Shown piece by piece: positions 34,073 through 46,459 of a DNA stretch of 64,000 nt (the stretch's first letter is position 1; each line of letters opens with the position of its first letter). The notes beneath the pieces are model-generated. The model ran no database searches, was not told the origin of the DNA, and saw nothing but the letters and a program-made list of their open reading frames with translations. The stretch is taken from positions 744,001 to 808,000 of the forward strand of contig JAHNUO010000015.1 of assembly GCA_019787685.1 (NCBI GenBank). Direction: 5' to 3'. This DNA is from Chiua virens (lineage: Eukaryota > Basidiomycota > Agaricomycetes > Boletales > Boletaceae). Both the position numbers and the translations under genes were made by a program.

Positions 34073-36419
34073 GAGTAGCGTGGGGAGGCAGCGAGGTCTG
34101 GTATAGTGCATTTCATTTCCTTCTTTCCTTCTCTTTCTTCTCTTTACCCTACTTCCGTGGCTTCCGCTTCTCTGCTCAGGTCTCCGTTAACCGTCAAGTT
34201 TTTGAACCCGATCAGCCTGGAGGCTCAGAGGCGACTGTCCCTTCGCCTTTCGACCTCATTACTGAGCCCAGAGCTACTCACTTGGCAAACGAGTCAAGTC
34301 CGCCACCAGTGCCTAGTATCGTGTTCCCGATCAATGTCCTATGCGATGTTCCATCGATCGCCCCTCGACGACACGTACAACTGCCAACGTTTCCTTGATC
34401 AAGGTAGCCCTGTCCTCGGCCCTGCATCAATGATTCTCTCGCATTTCTGTCGACCTTCCGACTAAACGGTAAGATCCAGCCATCCAACCATATTCGACAG
34501 CAACTCATTCTTCAATCTATCAAAAGGCATGCTTTACCTCAAAGATCGTACTTGTGGTGCCCATTGTCAAGTTTTACGACCGACCCTTCCGTTTGCCGAC
34601 TCGAATGATCTGATCCCTCGCGACTTCTGCCATATTTCCGGACGTCATCCCTCAGACCCTTCAACTCTCCGAGTGCTACGTTCTATCCGACTCCTCTTGT
34701 TCACACTTCGTTCCTTTGACCTCTGACAACATCAACACCATCCCACATGAGACTCGCGCATATCTCTTCCTCAAGTTTCCGTTTCCGTTTCCGTTTCCGA
34801 TGACCCCGTCGCCTTTCGCAGTCGCCAAAGTGTTTCAGTAGACTCGACAGAAACCACTGAGCATCTGCTCGCCACCACTTTCACTCCCCCGCACACTCAA
34901 TAGCCTACGTATACCTTCTCTCCAGTACGCCCACTTGAGGGCGCGGAGAAAGGTTGTAGGCGGCAGCGGCGGCGATGCATTGTTCCTGCTCGGGCTCGAT
35001 TCGACCCATTCGGATCAGTTCCACGTCAACGTTAACTTTGCGACCGCGAAAGCATGCTTACCCTGCGACACGGTCCTGTGCGGACGGTATGACGACAACG
35101 ACGGAGATTCCTGGACGCGTTTGCGCGAGTCCAACACGGCGATGGTCAAAGGCAAGGACATAGCGCGGATCTATTGGAGACGACCATGGCGATCTTTCCA
35201 TCCTACGGGGTTCCGTCAAATCAGGCGATGTCGGGGTATGCAGGTCGAAGCTGCCTTCACGGTCATGGTTACCCTTTTTTTTTTCGAGTGCGAGATTTCG
35301 AGGCGACGTTGGGCAAGTTGATGGTGGTCAGCGTCACACGGTCTTTGCGGGCTTCAAGTTGATATTTGGGAATTTCGACAGGTGGTTTGGATGCGACATG
35401 GGCTTGGCTTCGGTTTACCTCGGGTTGGTTTCAGGATGGACATGGAGTCTTGTGCGGTTTCCCTTGACCCCCTTTGCGGCAGCAGAGTCAAGCGTCGCAC
35501 GGAAGGTCATCTGGTCTTTCTCCCTTTCCTATTCTCACCTTCACGACCAGTTTGGCTTATGTTTTTTCTTTCTCAGATTCCGTTTCAATTTGCCTTGGTC
35601 TTGATTACATAGTTTCCTTGGTGCCTGTAGCCTATTTGGCGCACCTTTTTTTCATCAGCAGTATAGTGTTGGAACGTACACATATCCAGTAGTATGTCGC
35701 ATAGGATCGATCGCCAATATAAGGCTCAATTATTACTTAAAATCCCGGCGTGAATTTGAAGTCGACATTCAGTCACACACCTACGAAATTTGATCGGAAC
35801 ATTCACGTTCAAACTAGAATAATGGCCGAATCAAGAGTTCGGCAGAAACTTTGTTTACAACTTGAGTCTACTTGCGACAACACTAAGTACTTACTCAGTT
35901 ACTAGCACTAGCAAAGTCATGTTAAAGGACTCGGAGTCAACCTTTCGGCGCACTGTTACTCGCGCGGACTCACAAAAATGTAGCCGAATACAGGAGGGTT
36001 GCCTCGCAGTGTATGATCAAGGTTAAGGTCCGTGTGCATAGTCGATGTGCTTTAGTTTCTTTCGTTGCTTCTAAACGTTCATCATGAAGGTGCCTAATTA
36101 GTTTTGAAAAACGTCTGTGATGAGTTTGGATATGGATATGATACTCGTTGTGTCCTGCCGTGACTGGTTGAATTCCTTGAAGGATTGATGTGTTACATGA
36201 GTGCGTATGCCAGTGTTTTATGTAGATATCTTCGATGTGTGTGATGAGGGATTTGAGTCAACGGCCAGCGCGACGGATGCTGAGAGCCTGTACACGGCAG
36301 TGGCGAGGATGAGGTTGAGGTTGAGAGGGACAGACGCAGACTCGGATTAATTTAGACGACAGATGACGTGGAGTAGTAACTTATGATATACCGTGACACT
36401 GTCCCAAATACCACATCCA
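34073..36419. other. Intergenic, no secure gene
   Basis: About 2.3 kb. A plus-strand frame at 34935-35321 has coding-like composition (GGDALFLLGLDSTHSDQFHV) but no recognised family and no clean splice model. GTTTCC is repeated four times at 34775-34798. The stretch 35690-36400 is AT-rich and empty. Confidence 0.4.
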
Positions 36420-38301
36420 TCATAATCTCGGCTTGGGAGTCCCAGTGTGCTCTTCTTCGACATCTCCCCGGCAATCACTCAAGTACCATGTCACTGCATC
36501 CTTGAACTCATCTAACCACTCCTTCACGACCTCGCTGCTGAACACATGATCGTCATAGAACATAAAGAACTGCAGCTGTCCCTGCACCGTCTACGACCCC
36601 AGATACAGTTCCGCCGGACGCAAGTGCATATGCGTCCGCCAATACTCGATGTACAATCGTGGCGTCTCGCCTTCTTGAACTGCTTCAATAGGGACGGATT
36701 GGACGGCATATCCTGCACGATGGGGATGCGGCACCTGCGAGAGCGGCGAGAGAGGGTGTCTTGCTGGAAGTGGGTAGGCGAGCGGCATCATCTTGTCCAT
36801 CTGTCATGACTCTCGTCAGGCTTCTTTACCCTCATCATCAACCTGAATACGCACGTTTCCCATATTCGACCCATCTTGAGTCATGATCGGTCCCAAAGAG
36901 GGCACCGGAATACGGTTTGAAGGCCGCTTCGGTTCGGTATCTGATATTACCTTGTTACGAGCCCGCCACGCATCTGCAGCTCCCTGGCGATGTGGCAGCC
37001 TAAATCGATACCCGGCGGTACAAATGTCCAGGAACCGGGGATGATTGAATAAATTTTCTGTTTGTGATCGGACCATTGTGACATCGATGAAGAAATTGTG
37101 CAAAGGACATCAACTCTGGCAAGTCCGGCGCGCCGTCCACCATCTCGAGATCCTGTATACCGTCCCTACTGCCCATCCTCCCAAGGGGCATAAAGGAAAG
37201 TATGTATTGGGCGAAACTGGCATTGAGGCCGACCTCGCCGGACCCGCCGTGCTTAAACCAGTTTTGGTCTAGATAAGGACGAAGATTGACTGGGCCATTG
37301 AAGAACATGGGTTCGCGTTTACGGTATTCCCATTCTTCCTCTGATATGTCTCCTCTAAGATATCGCCGGCAAATCATGCGTGACAACACCACCTGACTAA
37401 GCACATAGTAAGCGCAGGTTGGGGTAATATAGTGGCGTCGCAAAGTGGAGAAAATGACGTTGGAAAGTGCACGTGAGAAGCTGAAGAGTTGGATACGCGA
37501 CTTTGCGGGGGTTCGTGGGGTCACCGTAGAGAAATTCGCCGGAAGCGTATGGCCACCCTAGATCGCACTGTCAGTATATTTTGTGCATTATACCACAACA
37601 AAAGAGATCACCTTGAATCGAGCAAGCCGGACAGCATGCAAGGCGTAGCCCATCGCCATTCCTCCATCTCTTCGTTGAGGGAGATAAGCCTTCAAAAGGC
37701 AATCTACTCTCTAGTGAGAGACACATTTGCAGCCTAGTTGGGATCGGAAGCGGGTGTGGGGTCATATGAGGACACCAAAGACTGGAAGAAGGTGCGTAGG
37801 ATGGTACTTGTCGAAGATCCATCCGTAATACAATGTGCAACCACAAGTACTACATGGAAATGGTGCAGTCGATCTGTGCGTTGAAGGCACGTATAACCTT
37901 GAAAGCCGTTTCGAGGAGAGCGGTGGCGAACCATCGAGGATATCCGTAATAAACTGATCCGCGTCTTGAAACGACGAAACCGTGCAAAAGGTGAGGTCGT
38001 CCTCCCGGAGGGACATGACATTTTCTTCGCAAACGACAAAACGTGCGTCGTGGCCGTCTTCGTGTACTTCTGCTGCCAAGAGGGGAAATCGGCGCCTAAC
38101 AGAAGACCATGCGCGGCGCACATTGGCATAGGAGTGAATTTGAGTGTCATCGTCTCGCGCGGCGCGGAGATGGACGTGCATGACGGTATCAGTCGTACCG
38201 TTGAAGACACTGTCCCAGTAGAAGCAACTTTCGGTGACTCCGAGGCTCCGGTGCCAGACCTGCTGTCCAGGTATCGATCGTATGTGTGTCCAAGAAGCCA
38301 T
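36420..38301 (-). pseudogene. CAT-like (HxxxDG) acyltransferase, broken
   Basis: Similar to mushroom proteins of the chloramphenicol acetyltransferase-like fold, which move acyl groups from CoA or carrier proteins. The N-terminus (ATG 38299-38301) gives VWHRSLGVTESCFYWDSVF. The catalytic motif is HCITDG within VVLVVAHCITDGSSTSTILR. Downstream come GGHTLPANFSTVTPRTPAK, LSQVVLSRMICRRYLRGDIS and EEWEYRKREPMFFNGPVNLR, then YWRTHMHLRPAELYLGS and the tail LQFFMFYDDHVFSSEVVKEW to a stop at 36420. One base too many occurs near 37886-37887, just before the catalytic motif, and again near 37102-37104. An in-frame TAG lies at 36591-36593 with the family sequence continuing after it. Together these point to a pseudogene, although sequence error could explain the frame breaks. 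Confidence 0.75.
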
Positions 38302-40049
38302 CTTCACGATGAAGAAAATCAGAAGGAATTTAGGAACGACGTCGAGTCAAACGGACAGTTTTTACCTACTTAGTAAGTATATGGGCACCGTCCTTATACG
38401 CGCCGTGCACGATGCTCCGACCGGGACCGTGGCTTGCATGTTTCGTGCAAAATTTGACAGGTGATTATAATCACCCATCATTCACCGGCACCCCTCGTTG
38501 CACTGACATTGGGGTGATAGTTCATTGGTCCACACATCTTGGCATTTCTCAGGGAAGATCGACATGGCTCGGACTGCGGGACCGAGTGTCCAAATGTGAG
38601 AACAGGTAATTTGATGTGAATGGTAACCACGATAGCCGCATGTATTCTCCAAAAGTTTAAACGACACGGATGGCAAATCGTGGCTCGGGGAGTCCGAAGT
38701 TGAATGTACTTGCGCGAGCAGAAACATGTCTGGGACAGCGGGCGCGATGAACGTTAGTAAGAGTGGAATGTTAGAAACGAAAACTGGCGCATATATATGA
38801 TTACGTATGCAAGTACGTCATTGACATGTATACATGCATCATATATCACAACTCTGTTGACAGGGAAAAGGGAACAAACAACGAAGCAACAGCGATTACT
38901 CATTCAGTCCGGAGTGATCCGAATGTTAGGTGAGAACTGCTTTTAAAAATCACAGTGGTTACCAGGATCACATAGACGGTGAGTCATGTACCTCGCTCTT
39001 TTCAATCCGAATAGGTCCAACGACTGAGCATCCAAATCAATTGGGCACACATTGTGTGATTGTGATTGTTATCAGATGCTAGGATTCTCTGCGGTTACAT
39101 CCGAGTCGGTTGATGATTGCTTAGGCACGAGTCAGAACTTGGATAGACGCGGACAGCCCTTCTGCTATTGGTCGCGGTTATCCCGTCCAGTCGGAGTAAC
39201 CATGCATTGGTATGTACCTAGGCCGCTTTCACTGAAGGGAATATTGACAGAAGGTGCTGCCCGGTATGCATTCTCGTTCGCCGTTCCAGTTAGTATCCTG
39301 TGCCACCGACTTGGAAGCTCCGTAAGGACTATGATTTCCTAGTATTAAGGTCGATTTATTTCAACTCTACGTTGTCTTCTCATTGAAGTTCTGATCAGTA
39401 TCCTTTTTAGAATGTGCTTACGTGCCTTTCGAATTTCTTACGAATTATTGTGTTGGTCGCCGTGAGTTGTACCATTTGATTTTCGAGGAATCACAAAGAG
39501 TCAGGAATTACAAGTTTTTAAGTTTCACGGGTCACATTTCAGATCTTGAAGCGGGTTCGATCTCCACTAATGTCACCTTAAGTTCAGGCGAGGTGCTTGG
39601 ATTGACCTATCTGTATTGTGCCTCCTTGATCCTGAGCTTCCTAGCTATTTGCAGTGCACCAAGGCCAAGCTTCCCTGTTCGATCCATATCCGTCGGATCA
39701 GACAATGCAGCGCTTCTGTTTCAATTCCTGGGTAATCTTGTAATGAAACGATGGTCGTCTCGTAGCTCATCAAGTTCAACAGAGCACCCAATCCAGTAAA
39801 ACCTACCCACCACACTGTTAAGTTACCTACCAATCCAGAACTCATAGACTGTTGTGAACAAACACCCTAAAACATCCACACAGGAAGCCCCTGCCCTCGT
39901 CATCGATATCTAGATCGATAAGTACTTTGTTAACGAGTTCCACTGACTTTGTGGGAATGGATCTTGCTCCCGGAGATGGATTTCCATAAATTTGAGGGCA
40001 GGGCAGGACACCTTCTAGCATTCTGTCAAGTTTGAAATACTCGGACTCG
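38302..40049. other. Intergenic, no gene recognised
   Basis: About 1.7 kb. The frame at 39422-39799 has no recognisable motif and an AT-rich base composition unlike the coding regions nearby. Confidence 0.45.
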
Positions 40050-41675
40050 GATCTGGAAAGGCCCTTTCTTCTTCTTCTTTGTCCTGGCAGTTGTCGCTGC
40101 CATAGTGTATTTTGTCGATCGTCGTCAACAGCAGTAAAACATGCTGGTATTTTAACGCGCAGGCCTCTGGTCTGGTCATGTTAGCCCTCCACAGTTGATT
40201 CAATCTTGGATTGATGCATATGGCCCTGTAATCTCTCTCAAACAAGGTCGCGACGTCCTCGTCATCATCGGTCGTCACAATGTACACATCTAAGTACACA
40301 TGACACTGATGGATATTTTTTGATCCATGTCATTATCATCTCGCTGATCCCGTTAGGAAGCGACACAATTGATGGAAAAACAAGGTGCATGCTTTGCAGA
40401 CCGACCTCATTCAGTAGCGGGAAGTGAGATTCTTGGCCGTGGAATGCGTTTCATGCTGCTAAGTACATGTGATCGATTGCGACGCTTTCGAAAGCAAGTC
40501 CGCCCGATTCTGTCGTCTTCCTTCCCTCATCTCTTCCCAAATAGGGCCGCGCACGCCCGATTTCAACCGAAAGCCATAGTGGCGCACGATACGGACCAGA
40601 CGCGATTTCCGAGATACATGATGATCGATCTGTTGGATGACCCAGAATCTCATTTGTTGCATGCGAAGCGGTGAGTCGCTCTCGATGGAGGCCAGCATCG
40701 GCTACAAGACGGCCGTTCGCACGTTCTAGGTTCTCAGGTTCTGTGACGCTCCGCGTCATTTACGGAAAAACCACCCCGGTGTCATTGATGCAAGACCCCT
40801 ACCTTCTCCACCTCAAATGTATGGTGCCAGTCGTCCAAGGTGCACTCCTGCCCGGTGCATATACCGTGGATCTTTCCCTTTCTTGCGATACATTCCATGA
40901 TATGGTCAACAGCTGAAGAAATGGGGGGAGGAATATGATATATTGATGTGGTAGATGACGCAGTATAAGTGTCAGATGGTATGTTTTCAATGATTGGTCG
41001 GGATGGTACAGGTCGATGGATGATCATACGTACATGTAGGCCTCTGGGAGCGGACATTCTGTGGCTAAAGAGATTATCACGCAGATGGTCACAGAGGGGA
41101 ACTTGAGCGAATCTGAAACGGCATACTTTTTGGGTTCACTAGTTGAGGCTGCGTTTGACACGGTGCGCGTATCATGTTTCCTGAGCACGGCTTCTGTTCC
41201 TGACGCTGATGCAGACACAGGTCGCGATTTCCAGCATCATAATGGCCCCTGCAAGCTTCCCAAAGGCACAAGCGGTCGTCCATGCACAATTAGACGCGAT
41301 CGTGGGTCAAGATGCACGTACATTTTCTGCTGTCTCTTCGTTTCCAAGAGATAATGATCTAGACAGTGCCAGGGTTTGTAGATTGGACGTCGCTCACCCG
41401 AGTGCAGGCGTTCATCCTTGAAGCGCTGCGATGGAGACCTGTCAATCCGTTTGGTGAGTACTATTGTCATGTGCACTGGCGCTTACGAAAGGACATACTT
41501 TTGATATCGTTCAGGTGCGCCCCGTCGAGCTTCCAAGGACGTCCGTTTGGTACGCATCCACCCTTTGATGTAATAGAGGCGTCATTCTCAGTGTCGACGT
41601 TCAGAACAGCTATTGCATTTCAGCAGGGGCGACCGTCTTTGGAAACCAGCGTGTGGAAAATCGACGCCCTCTGAT
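40050..41675 (+). pseudogene. Cytochrome P450 pseudogene, truncated
   Basis: A decayed paralogue of the P450 at 59752-61948, with exons in the same order and intron positions. Recognisable parts are LIQSWIDAYGPVISLKQGRD (40197), EATQLMEKQGACFADRPHSV (40360), ILGRGMRFMLLSTCDRLRRF, VSLMQDPYLLHLK (40780), NLSESETAYFLGSLVEAAFD (41102), and the K-helix FILEALRWRPVNPFG (41410), which keeps the ExxR motif. The membrane anchor exon has a stop after DRRQQQ. The block after 40905 has several stops and indels. Sequence similarity ends after YCISAGATVFGNQ near 41640. The heme-binding cysteine region is absent, so no active enzyme can be made. Confidence 0.88.
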
Positions 41676-42599
41676 ATTAGATTCAACTTGAATGGTGCGA
41701 AACCGATCGCTGCTTGGAACAACACCGAAACCAGAATACCCGGCTTCTTCGCACATGTAACAACCGCTCTCGTTTTCGAATCCGACAGTGTGATGGCAGA
41801 TTGGTCGCTCGGGACGTAGGAGAGTGTGCACCATCATTTTCATCAGAGACGAACAAGAACGAAAACACTTGTGTCACCTACTGCGAACAGCTCCGCACTG
41901 GATATCTCCCATTCCTTAGGAACCCTTCCCATTGCAAAAATGCGTCGACAGGTTTTTCCGCTCCTCTGAAGGTACGATCGGTGCAGGTCACTTTGATATA
42001 TCTATATCATCATCCATGACACGAGATGATAAAACAAACAAAACTAGGCATAGAATATGATCCCCTTCGGACATACAGAAAATATGGTGATGTCCTTACC
42101 GGTGTTTATTAAGAGCTCGACAGGTACGATCTCTCACTGGACGTCCTTTACTATCCTAAGTGGAGAAGTAAATTTGACTCCCATGCACAATTCGCCGCCT
42201 CTGTTCATCAGCAAATGTAAAATTTGTCAAACAAATATGACATGTGACAAGAACAGAAATTCAACGAACTATTTGCCCATCGAAGGTTAAACAACAATTG
42301 TGCAGAACAAATCACTGGTCTAGGGAATCCTGCGTGGTCGATCCAATGATGAGATGAGATGGTTCAGAGCTGATCGAGTATACACTATAGTGGGTGGCGA
42401 TTGGTGCCCGGCGAGGCCTAGAACCCATTCCGCCTGAGAGGGAAACAAGGGTATCGAAATGATTCAGACCTCATGCCGGATGTGATCGTCAGTACCTAAA
42501 TAAACTCATTTTCTTTCGATGGAAGGATGCCTGAAGGGGTTGCAGTGGCGTGGGAGAGCGATAGAGAGGCGATTTCGACGACTCGTGGCCGCGTACTAT
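41676..42599. other. Intergenic, no gene recognised
   Basis: About 900 bp, AT-rich, with no supported feature. Confidence 0.5.
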
Positions 42600-42970
42600 G
42601 CCAATCTACGAATGAACGAGCAATTGAACCAGACGTCAGGGTCCCATTTTCCCGGAGAGCTGTTTGCATGTACGACGACACGCGTACCTTGCGCCCGGCG
42701 GATACGTGGGAGTGGTCCCAGGGGCCGGCAGTCGAACAAGTGTGTCCTTGGTGACGCCCATCTCAGGCTCTTGAAGCTGACTTGCCGTTTGAGAAAGCGC
42801 GTTCTGTTGCAAGCGGGATCAATGTGAATACAACCAACACCCTTCGCCCATCTGGGCATGCGGCCTCCCGCCAAGGGCTCGGCGCTCCCGCGACAGTCGC
42901 GTGGGCGTCGAGGTAGGCGCCAGCCGTCGAGGTTGACCAGCATCGCCCTGAACGTTCGGAAGCCTGGATC
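42600..42970 (-). pseudogene. Relic of a P-loop uridine kinase-like gene
   Basis: Short blocks match the kinase gene at 46460-47308 on the same strand. GCCAGCCGTCGAGGTTG (42921) corresponds to 47058 and encodes the NLDGW motif. GTGTCCTTGGTGACGCCCAT with CCGTTTGAGAAAGCGCGTTCTG (42740-42805) corresponds to 46657-46710 and encodes the TRLVKRHV region. The order of the blocks is kept, but the distance between them is shortened and most intervening sequence is lost. It is a degenerate partial copy. Confidence 0.6.
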
Positions 42971-43703
42971 AGGTACAGAAGAACACTTGGAAATCAATCT
43001 CAAAGAGCTCAGTTGGTCTAAATGTCATAATTGACCGGAAGACGACTTCAGTAATGGCAGACGGGACCACGGCATCTGGGACTTCCCATATATCCCACCT
43101 TCTGCTCTTCGCATCGGGAACGAGAGCCAAACCTTGTGTCGACTTCCTCGCGCAGTGGCCATCGTGTTCGAAGCATGTGAACGCAGCCAGGAGTTGGCAC
43201 CGAGGACGTCGCAATTCACAAGGACGTGGACAGTATCGGGATGTCCTTCTCGAATACTTGGCTGGCTGCGCGGAGAGGCAAGAACAACGGCCTCCTCGAG
43301 GTCCTCCACAGAAATGAGATGGTATTATTGGCCCAGTAGAAAGAATGCACCCCTTTCCATATTAATGGTGCAGTTGTATTAACCCACATTGAAGTTAGTC
43401 AACCACTTTTCTTTGATCCACGTGGGTCCAATGACAAGGTCCAGGTTCGTGGCACGTGTTGTGGAATGACTCCGAATGAATGGCCACTGCGTGCACAACT
43501 CTTCTCCACACAGTCGCTGCCATATGCATGTGGACCAAAGCTCGCTTTGCACTCATCCTTCAAAGCATCCTGGAATGGGCCTGGTGGTGAAAATTGACAT
43601 CCTTTGTAAAGTAAAATTCAGGTCCACCGATTTCAACCGGATACGCACACGACAAAGAATACCACGAGTTGTGGTATCCCGTGCTTTGCCCATTCATACG
43701 GGG

Positions 43704-43709
43704 TATAAG
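43704..43709 (+). promoter_or_regulatory. TATA box
   Basis: TATAAG lies about 93 bp before the ATG at 43802, with a CT-rich leader just before the start codon. Confidence 0.45.
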
Positions 43710-43801
43710 ATGGGCCAAGGCTAGCATGGATTCCTGACATCTGCATCCGCATCTATATTCCCGACTTAGCTCGCTCAATCCTTCTTATTCAAATAGCATC
43801 T

Positions 43802-44402
43802 ATGTCTTCCACAGCGAGTTCCGATAGTGAATCTCCGTTCGGTATCTCTGGACGCTCTCGGAATGGGGTGGAGTTGTACCCCGTTGATCTCTCAACGTGG
43901 AATGACGGCTCCTATTGGTCGCCCGTAATTACTTCGGGATTTCTCCCCGGAACAGCCATCCAGCCATGGGCGTATCGCTTTCAGGTGAACACCATAATGT
44001 CAATCTCGATGGCTCTTCTCAATACTGATCACGATTCACGAACTATCGCTGTCTTTATCTTCAGCCCAGAGATAGCGTATGGATCCGTGCTTCTGATGGA
44101 GAATGGTATCTAGGCACCATCATTGGGCAGCCCAAACAAGGGATGACGAGGCATGTAAGCAAATTTCATTCATGTTTCGTCCGCGTTCTTTGATTAGTGA
44201 CCTGTGATTACAGGGCAAAGGCCTATGGTGGTGTGTCGAATTCCAGATGGCAAGAATCTGCGTCCGAAAGTGGTGTGCTCCGTTAAACGGAGAAGTTAAA
44301 CCCGACAACCACCATACACAGGCATTGGTGAGCAACGCTCGTTGGACAGAAGAATGCAAGCAGCGCCAAGTCTCCTGGGAGGTTTTTAGTAATCAACGTT
44401 GA
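43802..44402 (+). CDS. Small conserved basidiomycete protein, Tudor/SH3-like core
   Basis: A three-exon gene with consistent phase. Exon 1 begins MSSTASSDSESPFGISGRSR. Intron 1 (GTGAAC..CTTCAG, about 43985-44067) is followed by an exon encoding RDSVWIRASDGEWYLGTIIG. Intron 2 (GTAAGC..TTACAG, about 44156-44213) is followed by GKGLWWCVEFQMARICVRKW and CAPLNGEVKPDNHHTQALV, ending at TGA 44400-44402. The 'VWxRxxDGxWYxGxI' start and the 'APLNGExKPD' motif match a group of small mushroom proteins of unknown function. The spacing of tryptophans suggests a Tudor- or SH3-like beta barrel. This is inference from pattern only. No frame break is present, unlike many neighbours. Confidence 0.6.
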
Positions 44403-45029
44403 ACGTTCGGAACGGCATTGAGATATTGGCTCCTGGATAGCTACCAAGTTGCTAATTGTTTCCTCTCACTTTCTACGGTCGTTTGTATTGATACTAATAC
44501 CGCACGGGTCTCTGTATATTGGAATGCAACATGTACACATTTCACATTGCAATATTTATTTACTCACAAATTCTGCGAACTACATTGTGTGCGACATACC
44601 GCTCATGAGATGATTTCAACAGCGAGCAACGAGGGCTATCATTTTTTTTTGCAATCGATGGGTATATAATGGATACTACTGACAGTACTCCGACTTCGGC
44701 TTCCTACAATTGTTATCCCAGAAATCCCTCTCGTATTCAACGGGAACCATAGGCTGGCTTTTGTATGTAGGTTGGCTTAGCAGCCAGTAACATATGTGAG
44801 GAACGACCAAAGGATGACGTAGATAGAGGACGAGAAATCAAAGTGAGAAACAGTGAACAGTGAGGATAAAGAATATACACAAGTACGAATGACGGGAGAG
44901 AAAAAAAAGAAAATGACATGGAACATGCGAGCGACTTGATCGAAGGATTCGAGCCCATTGTCGACGGTTTGTCGAACCGTTTCGGAACGCAAAGTATCTA
45001 GTATTCTTTCCAACAACCCAAAGTGACTC
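44403..45029. other. Intergenic, no gene recognised
   Basis: About 630 bp, AT-rich, with no supported feature. Confidence 0.5.
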
Positions 45030-46060
45030 TTTTCAACTGGAAAGTCCGACTATGCAAGTTGCACAAATCCCACACAGTAGAATAAGGAAGACAAGGACAA
45101 CCACCGTTCCAAGGTTTTGGGACGAAGGAGGGATCGCAAAGGATTCGCCACCTAAGGTAAGGCTAATGCTGGGGAACGAACTGCATGGAACTCGAGGAAT
45201 GTAAATCGAAGCGTGATTGAACACAAAGCGACAGAGTTAGAAGCATGGTAGTAACCGTCCAAGTCCCCATACGAGCGTGTGGTCGTACTATTGAGAGCAC
45301 CGTAAAGCGTACTAACATCAGAGAGGACCAATGATGGTTATTCAGCGCTATCTGGCCATCAAGTAACCTGAATGTTGTCCATACACACTTGCCAGAAGCC
45401 CTGAACAAAGCCATGTGTAGCGATTGCTTATGCATTATGGAATTCATTACCTGCTCCGTGACAGGTACGTAGATGAAATCGCCAGTGTACAACGTAGGAT
45501 GAGCTCCACCGATATACGGTACAACTGGCCGCCCGAACTTGGATGGGAAAGCTTGAACTGAAAAGACTGGGTCGGAAACGTGTCCTTCAGCGACAAGTGG
45601 GGACAGACCCGGTTTCAGACGTGGAAGGGAACCCGCTCCCATTAAACCGTCCGCGGAAAACCGAGTCCTCGTAGGTCTATAGTAGCCTGTTAGTGCATAA
45701 ACGGTCTGACCTGTTGCCTACTACTTTGACTATCAAAAGATCACACTGAGAAGCTTGGAGAGCATACAGAGTACCCGCCAACAGCCACAATATCTGTCTG
45801 TTGTTCTCCTGTGATAACGGTCGAACCTCTGGCGTTGAGGAGAAAGAAGCGTCCTGTGCCTCGTCACTCCTGTGCAGTTGAAGAGGATGTAGGGACCCAG
45901 AGTAGCTCCTGTGGCACAACCATCACAAGTGACCGCAGGAAGAGGTCGCTATGTTGAATTCAACAAAAAAGTGAAATACGTTACGAAGGAAGCTAGATAG
46001 AGCCGGTATCAAATGCAGTTGTGGGGGACATCCGGGTAAACATTCATGAAGACTTCGGAG
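45030..46060 (-). pseudogene. Pepsin-like aspartic protease relic
   Basis: Fragments of an A1-family aspartic protease appear in order on the minus strand. TAFDTGSI, the first active-site loop (DTGS), lies near 46045. PAVTCDGCATGATLGPYI follows near 45925, then VPYIGGAHPTLYTGDFIYVP near 45500, GFWQVCMDNIQ near 45385, and PSISLTLGGESFAIPPSSQN near 45140. Plausible introns separate some pieces (for example GTAATG..TTCAG before GFWQV). The DTGS exon runs into a TAG. I do not see the second DTG/DSG loop. The sequence that should hold it (about 45330-45240) has stops. The protein is therefore unlikely to be active. The family includes secreted and vacuolar proteases. Confidence 0.55.
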
Positions 46061-46459
46061 CCCACAAAGAGATTATCGCAGTTTCGGACCGCGCAAATCA
46101 GAGCGTTCACCCTCTAGTCTAGATCCTGGAAGTAGTTCGGCTGCTGTGGTCGCATCACCGACTGCAGCTTCCGCCACAGCTACGCATTTTCTGGAAGAAA
46201 TGCCTGTGCGAGCCTCGCCAAAGATTGAATGAAGCACAAGAATCAGCCGGGAACCACCAAAGCAACACTTTTTCGATCTGGCTGAGAACGATGGTTGATG
46301 GACGGTTTGATGAGGCCGGGCGAAACTGCATGGGGTATCCGAGGTATTGGTGCGTGTGGTGGTGGTTTGCTACGACATCAAGGGTAGCCAGTGCTTCTAG
46401 ATTGATATCCAAGTCAGACTAACAAGGGGAGCGTCGGCACTTATTCCAATTCTGGATGC

